64,000 nucleotides of DNA, taken from NCBI GenBank assembly GCA_963921825.1, contig OY997594.1, positions 1,183,001 through 1,247,000 of the forward strand. Direction: 5' to 3'. How positions within the stretch are numbered: position 1 is the first letter of the stretch; each line of letters starts with the position of its first letter. A program made the position numbers and the translations under genes. Shown here piece by piece: positions 33,113-44,942 of the stretch. The stretch is from Erodium maritimum (lineage: Eukaryota > Streptophyta > Magnoliopsida > Geraniales > Geraniaceae). The notes under the pieces are model-generated. The model was not told the origin of the DNA. It did no database searches and saw only the letters and a program-made list of their open reading frames with translations.

Positions 33113-36100
33113 CATAGTTTTACATGTTACGGGCTCGGACCACGTTGCACATTGATGTTTTGACTATTGGGCTTCAAGTTTCATTCAGATCATGGGTTTG
33201 TAATTGTAGCATCTGGGCTTGGGCTTACCGTGGTCCAGTTGGGCCCAATATGAACACAGATGATTCAACTCAATACTTCACCTTTTTTCTTTATTATCAG
33301 TTGTATCAAAATTCACTCGAGTAATGTCAACGCAACCAACCATCATTTTCTATGAATTTCCATGTCTATACTTATCCTCAACCTGATGGCCACCAGAAGA
33401 AAAGTAGTAAGAAAACACTTTCATGTAATGAATGTTTTGACAGGAACATAATATAGTTAGATTAACTCAATCATGTACAAGTTGATTCTTAGTTGACCAA
33501 TTATTGTTTAATGGATTACTGAAAATAGGGTTAAATATAGAAAAAAAATCTGATGTATATGCTATGAATAATAAACTAATCAAAGTTTTAATATGTAAGA
33601 TAAAAGATCTTATGTTTTTTTTTATTAAAAGAGGTACGAAGTAGTATGTAATCAAAGGTACAACAAACGGTGTCAACTCAAAACGGCACCAAAACATACT
33701 TTGCACTTTAATGATTACATCATTGCTTCATCTCTTCACCTTTTCTATTGCGCCGCCTGTACCTCTTCGAACACGTATGCCGTTCAATCTCAGGTGGTAT
33801 CATCTTTCTCGTCCGGAGGTTTCGTGCCTTGATGGATGGACAAGGGCTTTTTATGGAACTCGATGCCTCTCTGATCGTGACACCACTGGTTCCATTCATT
33901 TTTTTTACTTCACCTCCACACTTATGGGTATAAGCGAGTCTATTGTCGCTATGGCCAGGGCTCTCTATGCAACCCAACCGCCACTACAATAATCATCTTT
34001 TGTTGCTCCTCCACAAGCTTCATCCCTTCATCCTTTACAGGCACCGTCATTCATCTAGGCAACCTCTCGGATTAAATAGGAGATGGGACCCACAATGATC
34101 TATCCTCCCTTTCGTATCATCTACTGTTACGCCTCTACTACCTTCATCCCTGCATCCTTTAAGAGCACCACCCTTCCTCTAGACAACCTCTCGGATTAAA
34201 TGGGAGATGGGATCCACAATGCTCTATCCTCCCTTCCCTAGTTGTGAAGAGCACCGCATCCGTTTCGGGGGTTTCTGCCCATCCCCATCTCGTGGATTAG
34301 GACTATTTGCTGGTGAGAAACAGACCTTATTTAAGGATGAGCACAAAACAAGAAGTCCATAATATACACATTGACCACCACACTTGACCCGAAAGACTAA
34401 CATGTTAGGTCATGGATCCAAGGTGTATATTAAGTATTTTTTTATTCCTTAAGTATCCGATAAGGGGCTCCTGACTCACATGTGGACACACCTAACACTA
34501 TCGTCCTCGACACCTACGCTCGGTGATCGCAACCATCACAATTGTCCAAATACGAGCGACAAGGGTGGTGGTCATGTTGTCGGCGTCCCGCCCTCAGCCT
34601 CTTGTCCCACTTGAGCCGGCCAGATCATCATACCCTCGCAACCTAAGTCTCATCCCTCCAATTGTCTCGGAGTAGGGTATCTGCCACCCATAGACACCAC
34701 TCCAACCTCGTTTTTGGGGGAGGGTACCCTCTCATACCCTACTTTGGTCACACCACCGTGGGGTAGAAAGGGAAAACCCCCATGGGATGGGATGAAGGGC
34801 TGGATGGCCAACACCATTCTCGGATTCCCCTTGTTGCTCGGCTTCCCACTTTGGGTCAACCATCATGCCTAAGGCATTAACATCAGGTGGGACGTCCACT
34901 CCAACCTATCACCTCGATCGCGTTGTGTAGACAAAGTGGGGGTTTGGTGACGTCTGCCATCCTGCCTAATCCACGGTGGGCCCACCCTTCAACTATTGTC
35001 CCCAAAATAATATTTAGGGCTTCTCCTGGGACCACATGAGTACGAAATTGCCCCCACTCAGAGGAAGAGCGGAGAGGACGGGGTAGAGGAATGAAGGGAA
35101 TTGAGGCGGGGGATGAACAACAGCCGTACCGGGGCCCAGGAGGCCCTTTAACGATCGATTGCTCGGAGAAAGGGTAGCCCTTCCCACTTTGGGGTCTTTC
35201 TCCCATATCATTTGATCCTTCAAGGTCCCAGTTGACGAATCCACAAGTTTTCGGACTATGATGGTGGACTCAAGTCAAGCTGGAAATTATTTTTGGTTTT
35301 AATTTTTTTCATGAGTCTAGTTTCTGTGTCTTCAACTTTTGTTCTTAGTTTTGATTTGCTTTAATTTTTTCCGTAGTAAAACAAATGTCTGGTCACTCAA
35401 AAAATCCAGGTATACAATTGATTCCTTTGAACGATTAATTATAATTCATCTTCAGATACACTATTCTTTTTTATTCCTTGTTCTATGTAATTTGCTTTTA
35501 ATGTATATATTGAACTGGGCCTAGGCATGGGCCGGAGTTTGAGGGCAAACGCACGTCAGGTCTGGGGAACTTGGCCGGTCTAGAACCCAAAGGCTGGCAT
35601 GGGCCCGAGGAAGGTAGACGGGCTGAGAATGATCGGGCCAGAGGAAGGTGGGCCGGAGCGTATCGGGGGCCCGGATCCAAGGGGAGGTGTACTGGGTCGG
35701 GACTCTATTCCGGTGTCCGATCCGAGTGGGGTGTACAAACAGGCCGGGTCTGGATCGGATGGAGCATCACATGCAGCGACGGGGGGCTAGGAGCACCCTC
35801 GACTCAAGGAATTAGTACTCTAGGGTCTAGGGAGGGGTCGGTCGGCTGCACCTCCTTCCTAGACGTAAGGTGGCAATAGTTCCACCAACAGCCAACAAGT
35901 TTCTCCTCTGCTAGTTCGGGGTCAGCAATCATGCGTTCAGGTGCCCTACCACTATCATTCAAGGAAGGACGACGCACGCTAACATCCCGGGGGCGTTATC
36001 GGTCCATCTCTACAAAAATCCACACTAGATTCGCTCGATCAGTGCCCCTTTGATTGGTTTATTCTGTATCGGTGTCGACAGATGCTACCACAGTTCTCTT

Positions 36101-36461
36101 GTCCAATCAATCTTTAGGTCTAAGAGCACATTTAATTTTCAGATATTGTCCTTCTAGTTTCGATGTACTTTCATTTATATACTTAGATGTTGGCATTTTG
36201 CGAACATATTTAAAGTTATAATATCATCCATTTTCGCTAAAAAAAAATAGTAAACCGAAATAGAAATCCTCCACTTTTATTGGAGGAGGACCACGCCGAT
36301 GATCTCCACGAGTCGTCAATCAAAGGTTGAAAATCATTCGTTTCAGGCATCTAATCATGACACAACACGTACACACGGAGCAACACTTCGTACTCACTGA
36401 TAAAACCTTTATTTTTGAAAAGTCTCACTGATAAAACTTGAACACCACTCACGAGCATATC
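33113..36461. other. Intergenic region, partly GC-rich and repeat-like
   Basis: 33700-35900 is unusually GC-rich and yields several short frames in all directions, none recognisable. 34020-34240 has a tandem duplication (period ~124 bp; AACCTCTCGGATTAAAT at 34061 and 34185). 35520-35880 is G-rich (GGGCCGGAG, GAGGAAGGT repeats). This looks like decayed transposon DNA, class unknown. Confidence 0.35.
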
Positions 36462-36468
36462 TATATAA
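36462..36468 (+). promoter_or_regulatory. TATA box of the DUF579 methyltransferase gene
   Basis: TATATAA, ~90 bp upstream of the ATG at 36556. Confidence 0.6.
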
Positions 36469-36555
36469 CATTACACTCCACAAGCCGTGACAAAGATTCT
36501 CGCCCTTTCCTTCATTTTCCTCGGAAACAAACACTCCACAAAAATATCTTCACCC

Positions 36556-37407
36556 ATGAAGGGACGTCAGCTCTTCGCCGAGAAGCCATGCTTCCTCGCC
36601 GCGGCTCTCGCCGGCCTCTTATTCGGCGCGCTGCTAATCGCCACCGTCGTACGGTCCTCCGACAACAACCTACTCTGCTCTCTCGCGTTCTCGAAGCCCC
36701 GACCCGGGTCCGCACCATACGACCCGACTCCGACCCAGCTCCGGGCGATCCTCCATTACGCCACGTCACCGGTGACGCCGCAGCAGAACTTCAACGAGAT
36801 CAGCATCTCGTTCCGAGTCCTCAACAAGCTCTCGCCCTGCAACTTCCTCGTGTTCGGTTTGGGCCACGACTCGCTCATGTGGAGCTCCTTCAACGCGCGT
36901 GGGACCACGCTCTTCCTCGAGGAGGACCCGGAGTGGGTCAAGGCGGTCCTGAAGGACGCGCCTGAGCTACGCGCCAGGACGGTGAAATACGAGACCCAGC
37001 TCCAGCAGGCGGACCAGCTCCTGGCTCACTACCGGTCCGAGCCGGACTGCGAGCCGGGGAGGGCGGTCCTGAAGGGGAACCGGCGGTGCCGGCTCGCGCT
37101 GAGCCGGTTACCAGAGGAGGTGTACGCGCGCGAGTGGGACCTGATCATGATCGACGCGCCGAGGGGGTGGTTCGCGGAGGCGCCGGGGAGGATGGGGGCG
37201 ATATACTCGGCGGCGGTGATGGCGAGGAACAGGAAGGGATCGGGTGTGACGCACGTGTTCCTCCACGACATTAATCGTAGGGTGGAGAAGCTCTACGCCG
37301 AGGAGTTCCTCTGCCGGAAGTATCTGGTCAACGGGACCGGCAGGCTCTGGCACTTCGAGATCCCGCCGGCGACGAACGCCACCACAAACGGCTATAGATT
37401 TTGCTAA
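36556..37407 (+). CDS. AGM1: DUF579 glucuronic-acid O-methyltransferase (AGM/GXM family)
   Basis: A single intronless ORF of 283 residues; the first ATG after the TATA box is used. Residues ~11-32 form a type II membrane anchor (LAAALAGLLFGALLIATVV), as in Golgi enzymes. The DUF579 core follows: SPCNFLVFGLGHDSLMW (93-109), TLFLEED (118-124), WDLIMIDAPRGW (194-205), EAPGRMGAIYSAAVMARNRK (208-227), THVFLHDINR (232-241) and FLC (251-253), ending RFC. Family members transfer methyl groups from S-adenosylmethionine to O-4 of glucuronic acid on xylan (GXM) or arabinogalactan (AGM). FGLGHDSLMW rather than the IRX15-type FGLTHETLLW, plus my recollection that At1g27930/At1g67330 (AGM1/AGM2) lie near the LTPG1 and RanBP2 neighbours, favours AGM; a phylogeny should decide. 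The coding region is strongly GC-rich against AT-rich flanks. Confidence 0.88.
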   Translation: MKGRQLFAEKPCFLAAALAGLLFGALLIATVVRSSDNNLLCSLAFSKPRPGSAPYDPTPTQLRAILHYATSPVTPQQNFNEISISFRVLNKLSPCNFLVFGLGHDSLMWSSFNARGTTLFLEEDPEWVKAVLKDAPELRARTVKYETQLQQADQLLAHYRSEPDCEPGRAVLKGNRRCRLALSRLPEEVYAREWDLIMIDAPRGWFAEAPGRMGAIYSAAVMARNRKGSGVTHVFLHDINRRVEKLYAEEFLCRKYLVNGTGRLWHFEIPPATNATTNGYRFC

Positions 37408-37576
37408 GCTATTTCTTATGTCGGAGATGGTGGGCCCGGTTGGACTTATCAGCCGTTGATTGAGGAGATAGATATATTTAGTGTACGGCTGTGTTTCAAT
37501 GAGGTGAGATGATTTCACCCTATTCTACGTGCTAGGAGTGCAATTTTGTGGTGTCGACTCTCAAATACATTTATAG

Positions 37577-37582
37577 AATAAA
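37577..37582 (+). terminator. Poly(A) signal after the DUF579 gene
   Basis: AATAAA about 170 bp after the stop, followed by a second AATAAA-like run. Confidence 0.45.
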
Positions 37583-37999
37583 AAATAAATACCTCCCATT
37601 TCTTTTTTTTTCTTTTTTGAGCGAAATGGGCAATTGTATTAACTTTATATTACACATTGATGTGCATCAGGGAAACGCTCTTAGACCACTAATAAGATCA
37701 GATAGAACGAGTAATAACTTATTGAACCTTTTAACACTATAACCGTCACGTACGTTTTTTTAAAGATATATAGGCAAAGACAGAATACGAAGAGGGGGAA
37801 ATAGGGTGTCGTAAATCTAGGATCCCAACAACGGTGATGGCGGGAGGCAAAGCATCTACATGGACCCCTCCCAGGGCCAGTCCCTGATGATCGTCCTGAT
37901 GTTCTCTAGCTTTCTGGTCTTTGAGTGCTCCAGTTCAATCTCCAAACTTGTGCCCTCCACCTAATATCGGATTAGAGTGGGGGGGAGCCGGAACCCTAG

Positions 38000-38367
38000 C
38001 AATTGTGCCGCCCGGGGGAGGAGGGGCCATAGCAAAGTCTTGGCAAACCCTAGAAACCGCGCCGCACGGGGGAGGAGGGACCAGAGCGAGGTCTTGACAA
38101 ACCTTAGAAATCGCGCTGCCCGGGGGAGGAGGGGCTAGAGGAAGGTCTTGACCAAACGGTTGGGTCGGCGGAATAGGCCTTAGCAATTGTGCCGCCCGGG
38201 GGAGGAGGGGCCATAGCAAAGTCTTGGCAAACCCTAGAAACCGCGCCGCACGGGGGAGGAGGGACCAGAGCGAGGTCTTTACAAACCCTAGAAATCGCGC
38301 TGCCCGGGGGAGGAGGGGCTAGAGGAAGGTCTTGACCAAACGGTTGGGTCGGCGGAATAGGGTTTGG
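38000..38367 (-). repeat. 184-bp duplication built from ~54-60-bp GC-rich sub-repeats
   Basis: AATTGTGCCGCCCGGGGGAG recurs at 38001 and 38185. Each 184-bp unit has three sub-repeats with a C/GGGGGAGGAGGG core. On the minus strand the sub-repeats encode peptides such as LAPPPPGSAISRVC. 184 is not a multiple of 3, so the frame changes between the two copies. Confidence 0.85.
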
Positions 38368-38730
38368 AGGGGGGAAACCGAGGAGGACGTTGTGTGAGAA
38401 GGACTTAATTGGGGGACGTCGCAAGGGCCGCCCTCGTCTCGGCTCCGCCGCGGGGGATGGAGCAGTTGCTCCCACGGAGAAGGAGGCCACGTCCAGCGAT
38501 GCTCCCGGGCTAGGGAGTGTGAGAACCGACAACACCGACGTAGAGGAAGACAAAGCCAGAACCGAGGGTTTGACTTTTCTCTGTCGACGACTCCTATTCC
38601 CAGCACCGGGAGCGGCCTGCGAGGGACATGACGGTAGCAGAGAGGCATCACCGGCTGGGACACCGACAGTAACAACCGGAGGAACCACGACAGAGGACAC
38701 ATCGACGGTGAAGGCAAGAGAGAACAACAT
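38104..38730 (-). CDS. Unrecognised Pro/Ser-rich ORF containing PPPPG repeats
   Basis: 208 codons from an ATG at 38730. The N-terminus has a short hydrophobic stretch (MLFSLAFTV), then a Val/Pro/Ser-rich body, a basic segment, and three ~18-residue units with PPPPG/PPPPC and RVC(K/Q)DL/F. The next 184-bp repeat copy shifts the frame, so the C-terminus is probably artificial. No family recognised; no TATA box or introns are evident. It could be a pseudogene or a frame forced by GC-rich repeat DNA. Confidence 0.25.
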   Translation of the reverse strand: MLFSLAFTVDVSSVVVPPVVTVGVPAGDASLLPSCPSQAAPGAGNRSRRQRKVKPSVLALSSSTSVLSVLTLPSPGASLDVASFSVGATAPSPAAEPRRGRPLRRPPIKSFSHNVLLGFPPPNPIPPTQPFGQDLPLAPPPPGSAISRVCKDLALVPPPPCGAVSRVCQDFAMAPPPPGGTIAKAYSADPTVWSRPSSSPSSPGQRDF

Positions 38731-38770
38731 AGCTAGGGTGGCTCGGGTTAGGAGAGAGCTCTCAAGTGAC

Positions 38771-39599
38771 GAGAGAGATACCTCCCATTTTCTTACATCA
38801 AATTTTTTTTTAAAAAGGCATTTATTGGTTTGCTATTTTTTTTTTTATTATTAGGAATTTCATTTTTTTTCAATCGTCATATGTTTTTTTTATAAAAACA
38901 ATTCATCGTAAATTTGTACAAAATATAGCTAATTCACCACAAAAAATTTACAATTATCTCATTAAATTATTAAGGAAATACGAGGAATTTAACAGAATTT
39001 TCTAAGAAGTCATTTATGATTAGTGCAAGATGATATAATAGAATAGACTTGGAGACATTTATGATTAGTGCAAGATGATATAATAGAATTGACTTGGCAG
39101 TTGCTGGAATGATGAGGAATATGAAGGATGAAAGTTTCATGGTCGTTGGGGACTGAAAACGACCTGTCGTTTGGGGACTTGGTATGACTAATTGGGAGTT
39201 GCTTACTAAAATAACACAACTTGGTAAACCCCAATTGCTATGTAATGACAATACATTACACTTTGACTACCTATAATTAGCATCAGTCAATTGAAGAAAT
39301 TAGTCAAGTCAAACTTAAGAATAGTACTATCAAAATAATAAGAGCATCTACAACAAACAAATTGTGAGTCGTGAGTCATACCGTTGTAGAAGCAAAAAAT
39401 GTGTGACTCGCGATTCACAATTATGGTTTGATGATTTGCGAGTCGCGTGCATAACTTTTCATCGTTATACTTTCATCTGATTTTCCATCAAAGATAGGGA
39501 AAATGATAATTATACTCTTCATTAACAACCAAATTTAGGATAAAGTTAACGGTGAAACTAAAATGAAATTAATAAAAATTTATAATATTGAGGAGACAA
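38771..39599. other. AT-rich intergenic stretch
   Basis: Contains a short direct duplication (ATTTATGATTAGTGCAAGATGATATAATAGAAT at 39011 and 39058; period 47 bp) and GAGCATCTACAAC after TAA near 39352, which may be one end of a Harbinger-type MITE. No gene. Confidence 0.4.
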
Positions 39600-39961
39600 A
39601 AAAAATAAGGTATTCAAAATGAATTTATAAAAATTTAGAGTATTGAAATGATAAAAAAAAATTAAACTACTCTAAAAAAATAAAAATAAATAAGACATTG
39701 AAGTAGAATTATTCCATTTCAACACGAAACAACTTGGACCATCGATGCACATGTAAAAAGTGGACAGTACGTGTACACAAGAACAACAGTGGTCTGAACC
39801 GCTTTTACAAAACAAAAAAAAACAAAGTATTCAAAATGAATTTATAAAATTTAGAGTAATGAAATGATATAAAAATTAGACTAATCTAAAAAAATAAAAA
39901 TAAATAAGACATTGAAGTAGAATTATTCCATTTTAATATGAAACAACTTGGACCACCGATG

Positions 39962-40437
39962 CAGTGGCGGAGCTAGGTAGGGCCCAGGAGGCACGTCCCC
40001 TCCTCAAATATTTTTTTTGTTGAAATTTTGCTACTAATTTTCGTTTTTTTTGAAAAATATCCCTTGCATTCTTATAATTTTTTGACGTTGTTGAAGTGTG
40101 TGTCCCACATCAAAAGTGTGTGGATAAATTAAACCCTTGATATACATCTTGATGCCTCCACCCATCAGTTCGAGCTTTTGGGTTGGATTGGGCCTACGAC
40201 CTGTTTGTCGCCTCCACCCTGTGGTCTCCGGCCCATATGCAGATGTCTAGTCCATAGTAGATGTCCAGTCCTACATGTGAGGGGGAGTGTTGGATAAATT
40301 AAACCCTTGATATACATCTTGATGCCTCCACCCATCAGTTCGAGCTTTTGAGTTGAATTGGTCTTTATCAGACGTTGTGTATTATTATTGAAATTTTTTG
40401 GTGCTCCTCCTTACCAGAAAAGCTAGCTCCACCACTG
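39962..40437 (+). mobile_element. hAT-type MITE (family CAGTGGCGGAGCTAG) with a nested TRIM
   Basis: Ends CAGTGGCGGAGCTAG and CTAGCTCCACCACTG are inverted repeats. The flanks CACCGATG and CATCAATT are a worn 8-bp target duplication. Without the nested element the MITE is ~190 bp, close to its relatives at 46975-47200 and 61614-61785. Confidence 0.82.
40089..40370 (+). mobile_element. TRIM element nested in the hAT-type MITE
   Basis: Begins TGTTGAAGTGTG and ends TTTATCA, with perfect GACGT duplications at 40084-40088 and 40371-40375. Terminal repeats share GGATAAATTAAACCCTTGAT and CATCAGTTCGAGCTTTTG; a GTGAGGGGGAG purine tract precedes the second repeat. Same family as 3213-3504. Confidence 0.85.
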
Positions 40438-40709
40438 CATCAATTGCACGTGTAAAAAGTGGACAGTACGTGTACACAAGTACAACAGTGGTCTGAACCG
40501 AGTAGCTTTGTGTTACGTCCGTGGAAAATAAACCAAGTGCCGCCACTACAACTGGTAAGAACCAATTAAATCATTAAATAAACAAAATATCAAAAGAAAA
40601 AAAATACAAATAAAAACATCTCCACAAGCCTCCAAACCTCTCCACTCCACCGATCACTCACGCGTCTACGTGTACAATTCCCTCTTCTCCACTTCTCTCT
40701 CTCCGACCT

Positions 40710-40717
40710 TATAAAAA
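40710..40717 (+). promoter_or_regulatory. TATA box of the small CxxCxGxG protein gene
   Basis: TATAAAAA, ~90 bp before the ATG at 40800 and after a CT-rich stretch. Confidence 0.6.
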
Positions 40718-40799
40718 TCTCCGAAACATTATTCAAATCAAAATCAAAACAATATCTCCTTCTTCTTATTCTCAGTTCTGTTCAGAGATCTAAGCAGTT

Positions 40800-41084
40800 A
40801 TGGGACCGATCGTGTTGACTCAGCTGAGCGCACTCGCTGCCGGAGCGGTCCTGCTCAAGTCATTGATGGACCAGAAGCCCATGACGGGTCAGTACCCGAG
40901 GTGCTCCTCTTGCAACGGGACGGGTCGGGTCAGCTGTTTCTGTAATCGTTGGTCCGACGAGGACTCCGGCTGCCGGAGCTGCTCCGGGTCGGGTCGTATG
41001 GCGTGTAAGAGTTGCGGTGGAACGGGTACGGGTCGGCCGGTTCCGGTTCAAGTTTCGGTGCGCCGGCCTAACGGTCGGTTGTGA
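40800..41084 (+). CDS. Small DnaJ-type cysteine-rich (CxxCxGxG) protein
   Basis: 94 residues, intronless. The N-terminal segment VLTQLSALAAGAVLLKSLMD (5-24) is mildly hydrophobic and could be a targeting or anchor sequence. Residues 35-76 hold paired motifs CSSCNGTG (35-42), CFC (46-48), CRSCSGSG (58-65) and CKSCGGTG (69-76), typical of the zinc-binding cysteine-rich region of DnaJ and of small plant proteins such as the BSD2/LQY1 group. No J domain is present. In the family such domains bind zinc and act as thiol or protein-folding helpers, often in chloroplasts; the compartment here is not shown. A TATA box and clean leader support a real gene. Confidence 0.8.
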   Translation: MGPIVLTQLSALAAGAVLLKSLMDQKPMTGQYPRCSSCNGTGRVSCFCNRWSDEDSGCRSCSGSGRMACKSCGGTGTGRPVPVQVSVRRPNGRL

Positions 41085-44000
41085 CGGCGGTTGGTTCGTT
41101 GACTCCGGTGACTATTGTAATATATATTTTATTTTTATTCACACGAATATTACTCGTTATTTGTTTGATAATTTTGTCATTTAATTATTCCATTTTTTTT
41201 GTGGTTGGTATTTTCTTCTATTTATTCCTTGGGTTTTGACCTTGTGGTTGGTGTTGTTGTTACTTGGCAGCAAAATGATAAATGAGCTGAATTTTCAATG
41301 TTCAAGCTCAATTGTTCAAATTCAGTTTAGGAAATTCGAGTCAAATTAGTCAGGAAAATAATTTATATTTATTCGAGTGCGGCAAATGTTTCTGATTGTA
41401 AATAATAAGACTAATATATATGAGCAATTCCCTCTCACACGATTATAGTTTCATGTGTTCTTATTCTCGTGGCGGTATCGATTTCTAGAGTCTACCGTCT
41501 CTCCGATGCACTACGGAAAGAGTATATAATTTCACCGACGGATAAAGGCATCCGTTGGCGAAGCTCCAACCTAGTTAATTGATTAATGTCCGACTATGAA
41601 ATTAATGTATCTATCGGTTAGCTACAACTCCGAAACGGCAGGCAATATTTTCGTAGGTCAAGAATCTGTATACGTGGCTGAATATTAACACTTAACCGAT
41701 GGATACAATATCTGTTGTTGAAGATGAAATTGTAATCTACCAATCAACGATACCAGTTTGTATAAAGACGAACCATAATTTCTTGAATTGCCTATTTGTC
41801 GGACTGGTGAAATAATTTATCAATAGACTATATTTGTCGAAGTGGTGAAATAGTTCACCAACAGATACGATCCATCAGATGGTGATGTTGTGTCCTACCC
41901 AACGAATATATCCGGACGTCAAAATAATTCTTGGGCTACGAGAATTTGACGACGGAACATACCCAACGCGTGTGTCTAATGGTGAAATGTTGTATAGATG
42001 GATAACACGTAATAGACAACGGATAAGATCTATTGCCCATTAGTGATTCAACAATTATGATGGCTAGTGTTTCAAGTGATCGACATTGTAAAGCAACTGT
42101 ATCGGATCCATGAATACCTAAAACGGGTCGGCGAGGTAGTGGTATGCACTCATCGGAACATTGGTGGATAAGGTCGCTCATGTCGCATCCCCTGTGGCTC
42201 TCCCTCTCCAAATCAATCGTTCATGTAATACACCGGACGCACATCATTGATACCTCTCCCCACGCATAAATCCGGACTTCTTTGTAATCCCCTAGGCTTA
42301 CCATAGGGCAAAGCGGGAAAGGAATGTGCATTAGACGATTTGTTTGGAAGAAGAGTTGTCTCTTGCTACGTGGTACCTATGAAGCTTATGAAGATTCCGG
42401 TATTTTTCTCTCGAGATACAACTTTCGATTATTAAAAATGGTCTATCAACGGGCGTTCCTAAAACATTATTCCCTTTCCCTTTACTTCAGTTTCCACTAA
42501 ATATGAGTTTGTAGTTATATGAGGCCTCTGTTCAGGACAAGCCCATAATTCTTCGTCTTGGGCTATGGGTTTGTATTTGGGGCCGCAAATAACCCAAATC
42601 TAACTCGAAAATGATACACGTCAGCTATAAGCCCAAACATAGAGTCCATATTTCAAAAGGCCCATCTGACATCATGTATTGATAAGAAACTTTGAAACTT
42701 GATATGTTTAACAAGTGCATTAATGTAAAATTCTAAATTATGTGAGAAAGACTACAGTATAAAATAAGGGTTATGTTTAAATACAAGTATCTTCTTCAGA
42801 TAATTTAGAATATATTATTTAGTGATGTGAATAGTAAATATGGATAACCTTGAATTTATTTTTTATTACAAAAACACCTTAAAAACATGGGTCATTGTAT
42901 ATCAATTTATTTTAATACGCAGATATTTTATGACAAACTCGATTCTGAAGTAAAAATGAGAGCCAATGTGACTCGCACCGTCGCATGCGACCTCCGCACC
43001 CGAGACCGAGAAGTCTGGTTATCAGGGTAGAGGACCAGGGAGAAATTATGTAGGTATGCAACATAAGGGAGTCTCGGATTAACAATGACGGTATCATGGA
43101 ACAAAAGAGGGGCCACATACACTCCATACGACACGACGGCGGGAAAGAACCAGCAGCGATACCAGGACACGACAAAGGTAGACAAAGTTGCAACCAACGC
43201 TTCATACGACCCGGTCTAAAAGGACGACGTGGCTTGACAGCGTACGACGGTGGGACTCCGCAACGGCAGATGGCGGGGCTTGGCGACAAAGGGCGACGAG
43301 CTCGGCAAGACAAGAGGAGGCGAAAGCTCGGACGGAGGTCTGGAGGCGACAAGGGACTCTGATGACTGACGCAACAAGGAAGGCTGGGGCGGGGCAGGGC
43401 GGAGGTCGGGGCTCAATGGAGGTGGAGGGTGGGCGAGAATCCTGTGAGAACCAGTTCACACGAGGTCGGAGAAAAAGACAAAAAGAAGAAAGGGAGAACG
43501 AGACAAGATGATAGGAGAGAGGAGTAGGTAGGACCGACGGTCCCCCAAAAAAATTCCGCTGATGGAAAAAAGAGAGAAAAAGAAAGAGGGAGGAAGAATA
43601 GAGGCGACGGTTTAAAAAGAAAAATAGGATTACACTATAATCTGTTTGTTAGTTTAGATAGTTTTTAGTTTATATTAAAACAATATTTGTTTAATAAATA
43701 TTGTCATTTCATAATAATCTTCTAATACACATATAATTGTTTTGTAAAGAGTTACTCAATCTAGTGGCATGATTATGTTCTTCCTCTTTGTTTGCTTTGA
43801 AGACAGAGATGAACATGACAACACTTACATAATTATAAACTTTAATAATCTACAAATTACTCCAAACGTTAAAAGGGGCGACCAAGGAGTATGATTTGGT
43901 ACCATAATAACGTTCACGGCGTGCTTTTGCTCAACTCAAAGTGGTGCAGCTCTTCACATGCTTCATGGCCCTAACAACAATTTTAAACAAGACCGATCTT

Positions 44001-44417
44001 GTGCCTTTTTAAGGAAGCAAATGTGGTGCTCAATCTTAATCACCACCTTTTTGTGTCGTGTAATTATAATGTGGTTCCAAGTCCAACACCATCACACGAC
44101 AATGTTTAACTTCATAATCAACTCTCGTTTGAGATCGGGATCTCTCGAGATTACTGTTGTAGAAGTTTCCGTCTAGTTCGTTTAGGGCCCTATTTAAGTT
44201 TTAAAATCTGTGTTTGATTTGCCCCGAGGATGCTTGGAGAAATAAAATTCTTTAATGCATTGCTCTTATAATGTTAGTTACATCCTTGAAAATCTCATCG
44301 GATGAAGGTCGTCTATCGACTGTTTTGTTGTCCACCTAAAATATAACTTCGAGGCGTTTCGGAATAAATGCATCCGTACGAGATTAATCCGAAACATCTC
44401 AAGTTTTTTTTTTCTTT
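41085..44417. other. Intergenic region
   Basis: 41511-41950 repeats CCGACGGAT / ATCCGTTGG-like words after CACTACGG, which recalls CACTA-element subterminal repeats, but no matching right end was found. 42930-43640 is GC- then purine-rich with overlapping spurious frames on both strands. No gene is supported. Confidence 0.35.
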
Positions 44418-44942
44418 TTACAAAAAGAGGAACACGTGGTATGACTTGAAATGCCTCAGAATACAAGTCAGTGCATCCGGTATTTGCATACCAGACCACG
44501 TTAAAAAATGCACAGAACGGACTTCCTTAGCAAGGCAATGTATAGTCCCGTTCGCAGTTCTAGAAATAAACTCGAGTTTAACATAATCGAGAGACATAAT
44601 GAGAGACCTACATTTTTTAATAATGCGGCCTACTGGAGAGAAAAGTGGGGTGACTCCATTAACTAGGCCTACCACAAAGTTGGCATCGCTCCGGACAATA
44701 ACACACGATCGTCCTGTCTCATTTATCCAAAGCAAGGCCTGATATATAGCCACAACTTCAACCATTTCGGGCCCCGGGGTGCCCTTCCACAACCCATTCC
44801 TCCCTTCCACTACAGCCGCTCTACCGTCCCTACATATAAAACCCCATCCCAATCGAGAAGTATCGACAAAGACCTCCCCATCCACATTTAGCGATAACCA
44901 GAGCGGTGGTGGTGGCTTCCACCCCTTTGTGCAAGGGTCCAT
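44418..44942 (-). pseudogene. RNase H domain fragment of a LINE-type retrotransposon
   Basis: 174 codons read on the minus strand. The order matches the plant RVT_3-type RNase H found at the end of LINE ORF2: WLSLNVDGE (first Asp), GWGFICRDG, EMVEVVAIYQAL (Glu), VIVRSDANFVVGLVN (second Asp), then a degenerate FISRTANGTIHCLAKE block where HRxxNxxAHxLA is usual. No reverse transcriptase lies upstream in frame, so this is a detached 3' piece. Alternatively it could be a host RNase H-like gene, but the lack of a defined gene structure argues against that. Confidence 0.75.

Larger units (their letters stand above)
39600..40505. repeat. ~217-bp tandem duplication, one copy interrupted by a transposon
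   Basis: Copy A (~39600-39816) and copy B (~39817-39961 continuing at 40438-40505) match from TATTCAAAATGAATTTATAA through CAACTTGGACCA(t/c)CGATG and AAAAAGTGGACAGTACGTGT. Copy B is split by the hAT-type element 39962-40437. Copy A therefore serves as a related empty site. Confidence 0.88.

Noticed and set aside
36438-37274. Other long frames overlapping the DUF579 gene on both strands
   Set aside because: High GC content suppresses stop codons; only the 36556-37407 frame has family motifs throughout.
41511-42260. Non-autonomous CACTA element
   Set aside because: CACTACGG and CCGACGGAT words are suggestive, but no matching inverted right end or 3-bp target duplication was found.
42912-43511. 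Overlapping ORFs of 85-146 codons on both strands
   Set aside because: GC- and purine-rich sequence with no recognisable motifs and no gene structure.
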